A stretch of 64,000 nt of DNA from assembly GCF_049243985.1 (NCBI RefSeq), contig NC_135371.1, forward strand, positions 823,501 to 887,500, in the 5' to 3' direction. This DNA is from Paroedura picta. Lineage: Eukaryota; Chordata; Lepidosauria; Squamata; Gekkonidae. Both the position numbers and the translations under genes were made by a program. Position 1 is the stretch's first letter. Each line of letters opens with the position of its first letter. Shown here piece after piece: positions 1 through 10,213 of this stretch. The notes below the pieces were generated by a model. It had not been told where the DNA came from, ran no database searches, and was given only the letters and a program-made list of their open reading frames with translations.

Positions 1-399
1 TAATGCCATGTCGTTTAGTAAGATCCAACTTCTGTGAGAAGTCAGCTCGGTTTGAGCAGTTATCGTGTTTCTCTCCTGCCTGCGTTTGTGGGTGTTTGAG
101 GAGCCCTGCCCTGCCGGGAAAGCTCTTTCCGCAGTCCGAGCGTTGATGGGTCTCCTTTCCACTGTCCATTCTCAAATGGATATTATGTTGGGTTTGGTCT
201 GAGAAGTTCAGTCCACACTCCAAGCACTGGTACGTTTCTTCCACCGGGTGAATTACTTCACGTAAATCCCCCTCCTGGCAAGGGATGGGCTCATCCCTCT
301 CCTCAGCTTCCTGCCTCTTGGGCCTGCCTTGATCCCTGAAGTTTCCTCTGAAGTCTTCCTCTGGCGAGGGAGGGTGCAGTTCTTCACCACGAACTGCTG
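1..399 (-). CDS. Gene 1 zinc-finger exon, 5' part
   Basis: Starts after TTATTCCAG at 399 in phase 1. It encodes an acidic spacer, then degenerate finger-like repeats (CLECGLNF..., [14 protein letters not shown]) without full C2H2 spacing. These align in order with the four degenerate repeats at the start of the gene 3 zinc-finger exon. The open frame reaches position 1 without a stop. Confidence 0.88.
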
Positions 400-3300
400 C
401 TGGAATAAGGAGACAGATCCCGTAAGTTCCCACAGAAGGAGGTTTGATATTCATGTGAGGTGCCATTCGCATTTTAAGCACGCCTGGGGGCTGCTTTCTG
501 ATGTACTTTGAATAAAGTGTATTTGTAGGACCCCCCTTTCCCTGCCGTCTGCCATCCCTCCCTCCCTCCCTCCCACCGGCCTGCTCCCCCCCCCCCGCAT
601 TTGGCTCCCTCTTCTGCTGGGCTTCTCCCGAGCTGCCTTCAGGCCTGCAGGCCTCGGATTCCCCCCTCCCGCCTTCTCCTGTCGCTTGGGAGGGAGAGGG
701 TTTAGGCTGAGTTTCTGCCTCCATGGATTTCCTTCCTGCAGCACCTCCATTTTTATTTTCTGGCTTCCCTTTCTGTTAACTTATTGTTGAGGGAACCTGT
801 ACCCTTCATTTCTGCATCTCAGCCCTGGTAGAAATAGGGCTACAATCTCAGGAACTGATCCCCTCCCCCCCAATCTTTTCAGTTTTCAGGCGTGATTTGG
901 GTACCAGACCCCTTTCTTGGCTCCAGGCCAGGACACCCTCTGGCTGGGCTGCTGGCCTCCACACAGGGGGCTTGGCCCGCTCTCCAGGCCACGTGGAAAC
1001 GGTACTGTCACGGCCAGGCCAGCTCCTCCAGACCCCCAACAGGGGACAAGGAGCAGGGCAGGTCCGAAAAAGCTGCATTCTTGTTCAATACTTTGATCTG
1101 TGCCTCCTCCCAAAGGCAGGAATTGGCCCCTCTGGCGCCCCAGAAAGGTCCTTACCCAGAGAGGCCACCATCCCATAATTCTCCAGCATGACTTCCTTGC
1201 AGAAGGCTCTTTGGCCCGGATCCAGCAGGGCCCACTCGGCCTCCGAGAAAGACACGGCCACCTCCTCGAAGGAGAAGGGACGCTGGAAGAGAAAGAGCAG
1301 CCCTTCCTCAGAGCCCGTGCCAGTCAGGGGAGGCACCCAGGGAGGGGCCAGGAGGCAGAGCTTGGCACGGGCAAAGGGAGGGGCACCCAAGCCCCCTTCC
1401 TTGGACCGCTTTGGAGACACTGCAGGAACAAAAGCCCCTCTGTGCAGGGGGAGGGGAACCCGGCTGTCCCCCACCCTCTCCTCTACCTCGACTGGAGGTG
1501 CAGCTGCCGTTTCCGCCCCTCTGAGGATGCAACGGCCGAACGCCAGCGGTCCAAGGCCTGTGACAAGGAAGGAAGGAAGGAAGATGGTCAGCCTGGACTC
1601 CCTGGTTGGAATCCTGCTCCCTGCCCCCGCCAGGACAGGGAAGTCGCTCGGAGACTCCTTTGGGCAGAGAGAAGCGGCATGCAAGAGCCTCCCCCCCCCC
1701 CCCCAGGGAAACCTGCCAGAGGCTCACATGGCACGATTTGCCAGGCTTTTTAAATACACGGTGAGAGGGGCAGAAGAGAAGCTCTGGAAACCAAGAGGCG
1801 ACTTCGGTATGCATGAAAAGCCCCGGCTAATCACAAAGGGCTTCCAGAGGGTCTCCTGGCGGTTTGACATCACTCGAGTCCCCCCAAATGTATCTGCCGT
1901 CCATTCTCCTCTTCCTGACTGGCCCCTGGGTGGGCCTGGGGAGCCTCTAAATGCAGGGGCAGAGAAGGCAATAGCTGGCCACTAGCAAGGCCTTTTCTGA
2001 AGGATGCTGCCCTAGACTATGGAGGCTCCATTCATTTGCTGCAGCTAACGGCTGCACCCAGATTGGTTTACCTTTCCTTTTTCAAGCCGCTTTGAGGTGA
2101 AAGGGAAATATTTTGGGAAAGGAAAACAAGAATGGATTCTCTCTGACGGCCCTTCAAGGCAGTGGCCAATGGCTGGATCCTGGGCTGTGTGGGCTTGTAT
2201 TTCCTCTCCCAAACCGCTGACCCACTGACCGCCTTGCGTGCCCCGTCCCCATCGGGCCATGAAACAGCCGTACCGCACGAGGGGGCCTGTGGGGCCTCAG
2301 CCCTCTGCCCCTCCTCCTCCGCAGACAACCTGGCTTCCGTCCTCCCGGGGGGTCCACGGGGCTGAAAGAGAAGGAAAGGAGACGGGTGAGAGGAGGAATC
2401 GGTGAAACCCAAGAGGAACCCCAAAAAAGAAAGAAAAAAAGATCCTCAGTGAACTGTTTTAAGGGGGAGAGGGGCCCACGGGGCCCACATCAAGAGGATA
2501 CACGCTGCTTCTACCATCTCCTCCTAAAGTGCTCCCAAAGGGCCCTACCCAGCCTGTGCGGAATGGACCACGGACGGTGGGATCTGAGAGCGGAGAGCCA
2601 CGTTTAAGCCCACTGCCACTGACCACTCAGCAGCGACGATTCTTTGCAAACATCTTCCACAAAATTATTTCTTGAGATTGGCCAGGATGTTTTGAATTTC
2701 TCACATCAGTATTTGTTTTGACTATTTCAGGACTCCTATGACACCCAACCTGCCTGGCCTTGGGAAGATATTTGACACCCATATAGTTTGCGTGTGTGAA
2801 TACAATTTTGAGGACTGAAGGCGTTGAGTCTTTTGGATATTAAACATATTTAGGCTGTGGCTGGACAGAGCCTTCTCCTGGATGCTTGAGGCTGATCCTG
2901 CACTGGTGGGACTAGATGGCCTTTGTGGCCCCCTCCCACTCTAGGATTCTACGAATAATGTGATTCTCTGCTACTGGAATGGGCACTTCCATCTTGTTCC
3001 TGGATATTTCGATTTGAGGCGTTAACGGTACTGTTGTACGTTGTTTTTGATCCTATAATTCAAAGTGCTGAATTTTATTTGGGCATCCTGCTTCAGCCAC
3101 GGCCAAAATTCACAGCTTGGTTTTCTTCCCAACCTGGAAGAAAGATCTGGTTGGACTTAGCATAAGCTCAGGATTTGAAGTGAGTGAAGGAAGCCCCCTC
3201 ACCTGCTCAGCCTGCCTCTCCTCCTGGGCCTGGCTGAGGAGGAAGCCTTCGGCCAGGGCCACCGCCTGGGAGCTGCTCTCCGGCCCGCATCCTCTCACCC

Positions 3301-3514
3301 AGCCCTGCATCTCCCGGGGCAGGAGGGCCAGGAACTGCTCCAGGGTCACCCGGTCCAGCATCTGCCTCTTGGTGCTCCTCTCCGGCTCCAGCCAGCGGCT
3401 GCAAAGTCTGTGGAGCCGGCTGCAAACCTCCCGGGGCCCAGCGGCCTCCTGGTAGCGGAACTGCTGAAAGGACTGGCTGGTTCCCGGCCCTTCTGGGCCC
3501 TCCTGCTCTTCCAT
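1..3514 (-). CDS. Gene 1: SCAN-KRAB C2H2 zinc-finger protein, 3' end outside window
   Basis: Coding exons in transcript order: 3514-3203 (SCAN), 2361-2274 (linker 1), 1557-1487 (linker 2), 1282-1156 (KRAB A), 399-1 (start of zinc-finger exon). Every junction has GT/AG on the minus strand and the phases agree (0, 1, 0, 1), giving an uninterrupted frame of 332 residues to the window edge. Family knowledge: SCAN mediates dimerisation, KRAB recruits TRIM28-type corepressors, and the fingers bind DNA in the nucleus. The start at 3514 matches the starts of genes 2 and 3. Odd point: the stretch between the start Met and SCAN is about 40 residues shorter than in the paralogues. Only degenerate N-terminal fingers are visible, so the functional array lies beyond position 1. 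I cannot name an orthologue. Confidence 0.85.
1156..1282 (-). CDS. Gene 1 KRAB A-box exon
   Basis: 127 nt, the usual KRAB A exon length, between CTTCCAG and GTAAGG. It encodes [19 protein letters not shown] and [12 protein letters not shown]. The MLE motif needed for corepressor binding is present. No KRAB B box was seen in the following intron. Confidence 0.92.
1487..1557 (-). CDS. Gene 1 linker exon 2
   Basis: 71 nt, phase 1 in and phase 0 out, bounded by CACAG and GTAGAG. It has the same length and position as 21874-21944 in gene 3, and both end in an AAAP-V-E/Q peptide. This short exon is needed to bring linker 1 (phase 1 out) into the phase-0 KRAB exon. Confidence 0.72.
2274..2361 (-). 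CDS. Gene 1 linker exon 1
   Basis: 88 nt, phase 0 in and phase 1 out, 29 codons. It is homologous to linker 1 of genes 2 and 3 by the shared [11 protein letters not shown]-type acidic stretch. It lacks the initial Met-Trp/Arg-Glu start of the other two. The donor is GTACGG, weaker than the GTAAG of the paralogues. Confidence 0.75.
2866..2957 (+). mobile_element. CR1 LINE 3' tail
   Basis: GGATGCTTGAGGCTGATCCT ... GGACTAGATGGCC ... AGGATTCTACGA. Short tails of the same type lie at 24998-25088, 35812-35866, 43878-43962 and 56438-56545 on the plus strand, and 48163-48300 and 51678-51735 on the minus strand. Confidence 0.8.
3203..3514 (-). CDS. Gene 1 SCAN exon
   Basis: Encodes 104 residues from the start Met to an AEQ|GTGAGG donor. 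The SCAN core is recognised by [41 protein letters not shown] and [12 protein letters not shown]. The exon continues 5' as leader to an acceptor near 3568. Compared with genes 2 and 3 the acidic and linker residues before FRQF-type SCAN are missing, in frame. Confidence 0.88.
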
Positions 3515-3916
3515 CTCCTTCCCTGCGTTTCTTCCGACAGCGGAAAGGCCTTACCCTCACTCTCGTGGCTGTGAAGAGGGGGAGGAGAGCATTTAAAATT
3601 CAGAAGGAACCAAAAGAGAACGGAGCCCCTTCATCCGTGCGGTCGAGAGACGCCTAAAAAGGTGGTGAAAGTGAATGAGATGGAGCAGCCCTGTTTAGTC
3701 TGTGGATCAAGACGCTATTTTACATATCAAGCTCTTTGATCCTCCAGGGAAGTAAAATATCTCTGTTTGGCTTTAAACATCTGTTCCAGATGCCATGAGC
3801 CCGGCCTCCCAGCACTGTCCTCAGGGTGACTCTCCATGTAAACTGTAAGTAAGACCTGAACCGCTTTGTCTTTCTCCTCCACAGGCCGGAAGCAGCAGGG
3901 CCATGGAGGAGACAGG

Positions 3917-4590
3917 GGCCGGCTTGGTGGAGTGGCGTTAAGAGTGGCGACCGGTTTGATTCCCCCTCTCCTCCTCCACATGGAGCGAGTCACAGTTCTC
4001 TTAGAGCTGTTCTCACAGAGCAGCTCTCCCAGAGTTCTCTCAGCCCAATCTACCTCCCAGGAATATGCTGTGTGGAAAGGAAGGGGAGGTGACCCTAAGC
4101 TGCTTTCGGGGAGTGGAAAGCAGGTATAAGAACCAACTCTTCTTCAGCAGCTCTGCCCCAGGGGCCAGTGGGGGGGGGGATTAAGTCTCTCCAGCGTAAG
4201 GCCAGGGGGCTGCCCGGATGACCCCGGAGAGGCAGTGAACCCCCAGGGAAATGGCAAAGGGGATGTGAAGCAGGGCCCCCAATGCTTTGCAAAGAGGGCA
4301 GCCAATGGGCTTGTAGGGTTCATCCCATGTGATCACGCCCAGCAGTCTTTCTGGGCCTCCTGACAAGGCAGGTAACCCATGAGAGGGGGGGGGGGTCCCA
4401 ATACCCCTCTTTTCAGTACCCGAAAGAATCTCAACATGGTTTCCAATCGCCTTCCCTTCCTCTCCCCACAACAGACACCCTATGATTTCAGTGAGTCCAA
4501 GAGAGCTCTGAGAGAACTGGGACTGGGCCAAGGTCACCCAGCTGGCTGCGTGTGGAGGAGTGGGGAATCCAACTTGGGAGCTCTGAGAGA
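3917..4590. mobile_element. Two tRNA-derived SINEs ((CTT)n type)
   Basis: Plus copy 3917-4137: tRNA-like GGTGGAGTGGCGTTAAGAG, GTTCTCACAGAGCAG, tail AAGAACCAACTCTTCTTC. Minus copy 4395-4590: CTCCCCACAACAGACACCCT and CTCTGAGAGAACTGGGACTG. The family is the commonest repeat here; I give it no name. Confidence 0.8.
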
Positions 4591-4739
4591 ACTGCGTGGG
4601 GACTCCAACCCGGCTCTCCTGCTTCAAGGCTGCCGCTCCGAACTGCTACCCCAGGTCTTCTCCGGGTTCAAGGCTGCGGCTCTCGGGGGCTCAGGGGCCC
4701 CGGGACTTTCCGCCCCCAACAAATAGGGGGGGGGCTTCA

Positions 4740-5460
4740 ATAGCCAATGCACGCGCCGCGCAGCAGAGGGCGGGGGGCCAGGTGGGGAGCAGCGGCGGAG
4801 AGGGGGCGTCGGGCTCTTCCCCATGAAGCCGGCTGGCGACGGAGCTGGCCTGGCGGGTTCGGGCGGAGGCTTCCAGCGGAGCCCGGGAAGAGCGGGACTG
4901 CACGGGGGGAGGAGGCGGGCCTTTGGAAGCGCTGCAGTCCCCCAACTCCCCGGCAAAGCACCCCCTCCCCATTACTTACTTGCGAGTAAACCTCCCGGGG
5001 TCCGCCCGCGTCCCTCTTGCAGCCCCCTCCCCCCCCCGCCTTGCTCGGGCTCTCTGGGAAGGGCTCGCCCACCTTAACCTGTTCGGTGCTGCAGACCCCC
5101 CCCCCCCCGAAACCCATCGGCGGCGCCCCGTGCAGAGCTACTCGCGAGCAGCCCCGAAGGGGTTAAGCCCAGAGAGACGCTTCTCGCAGAGGCCCAGCAA
5201 GGCGGGGGGGGGGGGGAGGGAGCCTTTTGCGGGCGGATCCCGGGAGGCCTTCTCGCGAGTAAGCCTCGGGCAAGTCAGCTTTTGACGGACGGGGCGGGAG
5301 CCGGGAGGAGGCTGCTCGGCCGATGCAACCGACGGGCCTCGAGGCGAAGGGCGCCTCGGGGGAGGGTTGCCAGCTCCCGGCGGGAGGAAACCTGGAGGCT
5401 TGGGGGATGGGGGCTTCAGAGGCCGACGTTCGGGGACGGGAGGGGCACCATACTATACAT
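4740..5460 (-). promoter_or_regulatory. CpG island and noncoding first exon of gene 1
   Basis: Very CpG-rich. A minus-strand donor at 4980|4979 (GTAAGT) is preceded by CTCGCAA, at the same place as donors in the gene 2 and gene 3 islands. A block around 5047-5095 carries a CTTAACCTGTTCGGTGCTG version of a motif shared by all three. Inferred promoter; the start site is not mapped. Confidence 0.7.
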
Positions 5461-6313
5461 GCAGCCCCCCCCCTCTCAAGCAGCCCGTTGCGTTCTTCTT
5501 TTGGGGGGGGAAGGAGGGAGAAGGGACCTCTGCAGCCCGGAGAGGAGCGGTCATTCCGAGGGACCCCCAGCCCCCCCCTGGAGGGCGGCACAGCAGGGGC
5601 TCCTGAGGCTCCCCCTTAGTGACCCGGCTCCATTGGAAGGCGGGGGGGGAGGGGGGTCACATGCAAGGCTGACTTTGGCACCTGGAAGACCAGCCCGGTT
5701 TGATTCAGGACTGGAGGCCCCTCGCCCCTGCGGCCTTCCCCCCCTGGCCTGGGGGAGATGGTCATAGCCCCCCCTCTGCACAAGTCGGCTCCGGGCGGAT
5801 TACAGATAAAAGGCAAGGAACCTTTTCAATAACAGACACAATAAAAACACTGAAATCTACGTTTCCCCCAATCAAACCATAACAGTCAAACCCCGCGAAT
5901 GACCAAGCCAGGCAGGTGGCGGAGAGGAACCCAAAACAGCGCCCCGGTCCCCATCCCGCCACGATGGAAGAACGGGCTGTCAGATGTCGCCTTGTGTTTA
6001 GCGAGACGAGCTTCCTTTTTTCGGGGATAAGCTTCTTGCACACAAAAGCTCCGAGCCGGACTAAAATGTGCTTGGCCTTTGAAGTGGACTTAAACCTTGT
6101 TCTGCTGTTCCAGATCAGCCCACCTCAAATCCACACACGAGAATGGGCTACTGTCGTGCGCTGCACATGGGTCTCCCCTCGAAATCTGTTTGGGGGCTTC
6201 TTGGTTATTCCCATCAAACGGAGCCCCCCCCCCCCCAGACTGCAACAATTTCAGGCTCAAAAAGCTTCCTTTGATTCTTGCAGGATTTTTTTGCAAACTT
6301 GTAAACATATTAA

Positions 6314-6598
6314 AAGAGCCTCTTGTGGCGCAGAGTGGTAAGGCAGCCGCCTGAAAGCTTTGCCCATGAGGTTGGGAGTTCGATCCCAGCAGCCGGCTCA
6401 AGGTTGACTCAGCCTTCCATCCTTCCGAGGTCGGTAAAATGAGTACCCAGCTTGCTGCTGGGGGGTAAACGGTCATGACTGGGGAAGGCACTGGCAAACC
6501 ACCCCGTATTGAGTCTGCCATGAAAACGCTAGAGGGCGTCACCCCAAGGGTCAGACATGACTCGGTGCTTGCACAGGGGATACCTTTACCTTTACCTT
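6314..6598 (+). mobile_element. Sauria-type SINE, full length
   Basis: tRNA-like head (GTGGCGCAGAGTGGTAAGGC; B box GGGAGTTCGATCCC), body and CTTTACCTTTACC tail with a BovB-like 3' part. Target duplication TAAACATATTAA at 6302-6313 and 6599-6610. Confidence 0.9.
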
Positions 6599-6907
6599 TA
6601 AACATATTAACGTAATTAGGACAGACATAGCTTCTGCCAGTAGATGGCGCTGCAGGGTTATGTTTGGAAAACAGCATAAAAGGGAGAATTTCCACTGGCC
6701 AAAGAAGGGCTTAATTCTGTCTGGCCTTTGACTCCATGCTGAGTCCCGCAGGGGCTTACCCGCCTTTCCCTTCCTCTCCCCACAGCAGGCATCCGGTGAG
6801 GTTGGTGGGGCTGAGAGAGCTCCAAGCAAACTGTTCCGGGAGCTCTTCTTTGTGGCCAAGCATTTATACCCCGAATTCAACTTGGGTTGGTCTTAAAGGG
6901 GCCCCTA

Positions 6908-7042
6908 AAACGGTAATGACTGGGGAAGGCACTGGCAAACCACCCCGTATTGAGTCTGCCATGAAAACGCTGGAGGGCGTCACCCCAAGGGTCAGACATG
7001 ACTCAGTGCTTGCACAGGGGATACCTTTACCTTTACCTTTTA
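6908..7042 (+). mobile_element. Sauria-type SINE, 3' half only
   Basis: Matches the body of the 6314 copy from GGTAATGACTGGGGAAGG to the CCTTTACC tail; the tRNA head is missing. Confidence 0.85.
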
Positions 7043-7304
7043 AACTGGGTTCAAAAAGGTGGGCTTGCTACGGCTCCAAGCCCAGGGAAGAGGAAGGAGA
7101 GCCAGAAGGCAAGGGATGGCCCAAGGGGCTCAACAAGTGACCCATGAAAAGGGGGACTGACCCCCCCAAGGGAGAGAATGCTCTTAACCCTTCTCCTCCC
7201 AGAGCCTCCTGCAAAATGCAACAACATTGTCCTTGCGGTGCTATAATTAGGGTGTGTGAAGAGAATTCCATTGTTGTGTGCAGGAATAAGTTCTAGCAAA
7301 TCTA

Positions 7305-7690
7305 AAAAGCAATTTGCTCCTGAGACTAGAGGGTTCAAACCCTGCCTCCTCCACATGCAGCCAGCTGGGTGACCTGGGCTCATCACAGCCCTGATACAGC
7401 TGTTCTCGCACAGCAGTCCTGCCAGAAGCTCTCTCAGCCTCCTCTCCCTCACAGGGCATCTGTTGTGGGGAGAGGAAGGCAATAGGAAGCCACTTTGAGA
7501 CTCTTTGGGGCAGTGAAAAGTGGGGCATAAAAACCAACTCTTCATCTTCTTCAAATCAGCTTGCAGTTGTCTTCTCTACCCTAGTGAGGGAGGTGGGGCT
7601 GAGAGAGCTCTGAGAGAACTGTGACTGGCCTGAGGTCCCCCAGCTGGCTGCATGTGGAGGAGGAGGGGGGAATCAAATCTAGCCCTCCAG
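7305..7690. mobile_element. tRNA-derived SINEs
   Basis: Plus copy to about 7550 ending CATAAAAACCAACTCTTCAT; a minus fragment at 7580-7690. Together with 6760-6880 this shows SINE-rich DNA between genes 1 and 2. Confidence 0.75.
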
Positions 7691-7926
7691 ATTAGGGGTT
7701 GCCTCTTTAACCACAGCAAGGCTCTGCACCGTCTGCCGGTTAAGGCTGAAAAGAAGCCTTAGATTGGATAATGCAAACAAATTAACTAGCAACTCTTTAC
7801 CGGCAACAACAATTTTATTAGACAAGATGTTAGAAAATACAAATGGTTGACAATTAACCCCACAGCTGCTGCAAAAACAAGTGCCAATAAAATGAAATCT
7901 CCAAATTTTTCTCAATCACGTTAGAC

Positions 7927-8052
7927 CGGGGTAGTCAAACTGCGGCCCTCCAGATGTCCATGGACCACAATTCCCAGAAGCCCCTGCCAGCGAATGCTCC
8001 TGGGAATTGTAGTCCATGGACATCTGGAGGGCGGGCAGTTTGACTACCCCTG
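7927..8052. mobile_element. hAT-like hairpin MITE
   Basis: Terminal inverted repeats of the GGGGTAGTCAAACTGCGGCC type and an almost palindromic body. Flanks CGTTAGAC (7919-7926) and CATTAGAC (8053-8060) are an 8-bp target duplication with one mismatch. Confidence 0.85.
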
Positions 8053-8059
8053 CATTAGA

Positions 8060-9450
8060 CTATATCAAGTTTCAAGCAGGCCAGTGTTCAGATTATGATC
8101 CTCAACTGTGCTTAGGTCTTCTTCTTCTACCCCTTTAAATCTACCAGATGAGGGGAGGGCTGACTCTTGGGCACTTATCCCCCCCCCCACAAGCTTGTTG
8201 GCCTCCTTTGCCTGGAGAGCCAAAGGCCAAGGAGGGAAGCAACAGGAAGGTTGAAGCAGCAGACAGAACATCATTCAAATAAAGGAAAACTTTAGCTTTA
8301 AGAGCTTGAACTTTAAAGACCAAGTGAAGCGGCACAATTTCTACAACTAGGCAGAACCAACTTTTAGACATGTGCAGATGTCCTTTATGACTTTACACGA
8401 ACTTCTTGTAACGCGCAAGCAGATCCACAGGTGTTAGCAGGCAGGTATACAGTAATCACCTGGTGGTTATGTGCCCTTGTCCTGTTTTTATTAGACATTT
8501 CGACAGGCACGAGGTACTCACTTGGAGGGGGGGGTAGTTTTGCAAAAGGGCGTTCTGGACGTTGGTGTGTGTGTGGCACAAACAACTTCATTTCTGCCAC
8601 CCTTTTTGCCCCAGCAACTGTTCACCACTCTTCTTGCTTCAACACTTGTTTGTGGCGTGTGTGGACAAGAACAACTAGCTGAGCTAAACACTTGTTGCAT
8701 CAAACTATTCATGGCGAAAGGTTTTACTTTTCTAAGGATGGCGTTAGACTCGCTAGCCTGCCCTTCGGCACCATGGGGCTCGAAACAATGCCAGTCATAC
8801 ATCTCAGCTACTCTGAGAGTCCCATCCAGGGAAATCCGACTGGCTCTTCACATCCACCGGCCTAGGCAGGGAAAACCAGCTCTCTTTATCTCATGCTAAA
8901 TCTTCTGAACGTAAAGCAGGAGGCTGCCAACGGGGAAACACTCGGTTCTTAACTACTGGTGAAAAAGCCAAATAAGCATGTCTCAAAATGCCTGCAATGC
9001 CGGCATTCTGTTCTGAAGGAAGACTAGAAGTCCAAAAGTAATTCTGCATTCAAAGGAAACAAATATAGCATTTCTGCAAGGGCTTTCATGAACTGTCCGA
9101 GATACAAGAAAAATCTTAAGCAACCTGACCGGCCATCCGATGAACCTGCCACAATCGGGCAGCCTCATGAGAAATGCAGGATCTCCGAGAGAACTTGTGA
9201 CTTAATCAAAACCCTACGCATTAGGAGCCATGACATGCCATAAGGTTATATATTTAGTGGAGGTGTTAAAACATTCCCCAAACTGCACATTACGTGATTT
9301 CGTTTGCAAAATCATCTCATTATTTCTGTGACGTAACACTTGGGTACTGAAACTGTTGATAAAAACTGATCAAACTGAAGATAAGAATCCACTAAGGTAA
9401 AATATATATCTTGTCACTTTAGTGCCCATTTTTCATGGCTTTATGCCTTG
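8060..9450. other. Gene-free stretch, nothing recognised
   Basis: Between the MITE at 7927 and the BovB end. No splice-bounded exon, RNA gene or clear repeat was recognised. Confidence 0.5.
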
Positions 9451-9667
9451 TTGTTGTTAGGTGCAAAGTCGTGTCCGACCCATCGCGACCCCATGGACAA
9501 TGATCCTCCAGGCCTTCCTGTCCTCTACTGTTCCCTGGAGTCCATTTAAGTTTGCACCGACTGCTTCAGTGACTCCATCCAGCCACCTCATTCTCTGTCG
9601 TCCCCTTCTTCTTTTGCCCTCAATCGCTCCCAGCATTAGGCTCTTCTCCAGGGAGTCCTTCCTTCTC
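9451..9667 (-). mobile_element. BovB (RTE) LINE 3' end
   Basis: TTGTTGTTAGGTGCAAAGTC and CGACCCCATGGACAATG mark the 3' terminus of BovB read in reverse; the piece continues to about 9667 with ATTAGGCTCTTCTCCAGGGA. Heavily 5' truncated. Confidence 0.8.
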
Positions 9668-9699
9668 TTGTTGCTATTATGGGTGTCATTTTTATATTC

Positions 9700-10213
9700 T
9701 CGTTGATAGTGATAACAATGCTTGAATTACTTCTTTTAAAGATAAGTGGCAGAGAAAATTGGCTGACTGATGAAGATTTATTGAAATGGGATTTTATCCG
9801 GAACTCCAGTCTTTTGAACATATGTAGTTTGGAGGCTATTCTTTGTCAGGGGACTGTCCAATTGAAATCGTGTAATGTGCAGCTTGGGGCTTGTTTTAAT
9901 ACATCTACTAAACATGTAATTATAGAGCATCCTAATGAAATGAATTTGTCTTCTACCTCTCAGAGCGCTGCATTTTGCTTTTGTGTCTGACGTCATGACC
10001 TTCTTTGTTGTTTGGCTTTAATCAAGACCCTGCCACACTCCCTCGAACAGGTCCTGGCTGCCTTGCCAATGAGATCTATTTGAGGCTCGCTTCATGGCGA
10101 GAGCTCATGCCACAAGCTGAGCATTTATACGGTTTCTCTCTAGTTTGAATTCTGCTCCTTTCCTATGGTTACAGGGCAGGTTCTGAGCAGATGCACGCTC
10201 CTTCCTGGAGTTT
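9700..10213. other. Downstream flank of gene 2
   Basis: AT-rich, holds the 3' UTR of gene 2 in its right part. No other feature recognised. Confidence 0.45.

Noticed and set aside
6340-6400. Possible tRNA gene (GGGAGTTCGATCCC)
   Set aside because: It is the tRNA-like head of a Sauria SINE; no complete cloverleaf.
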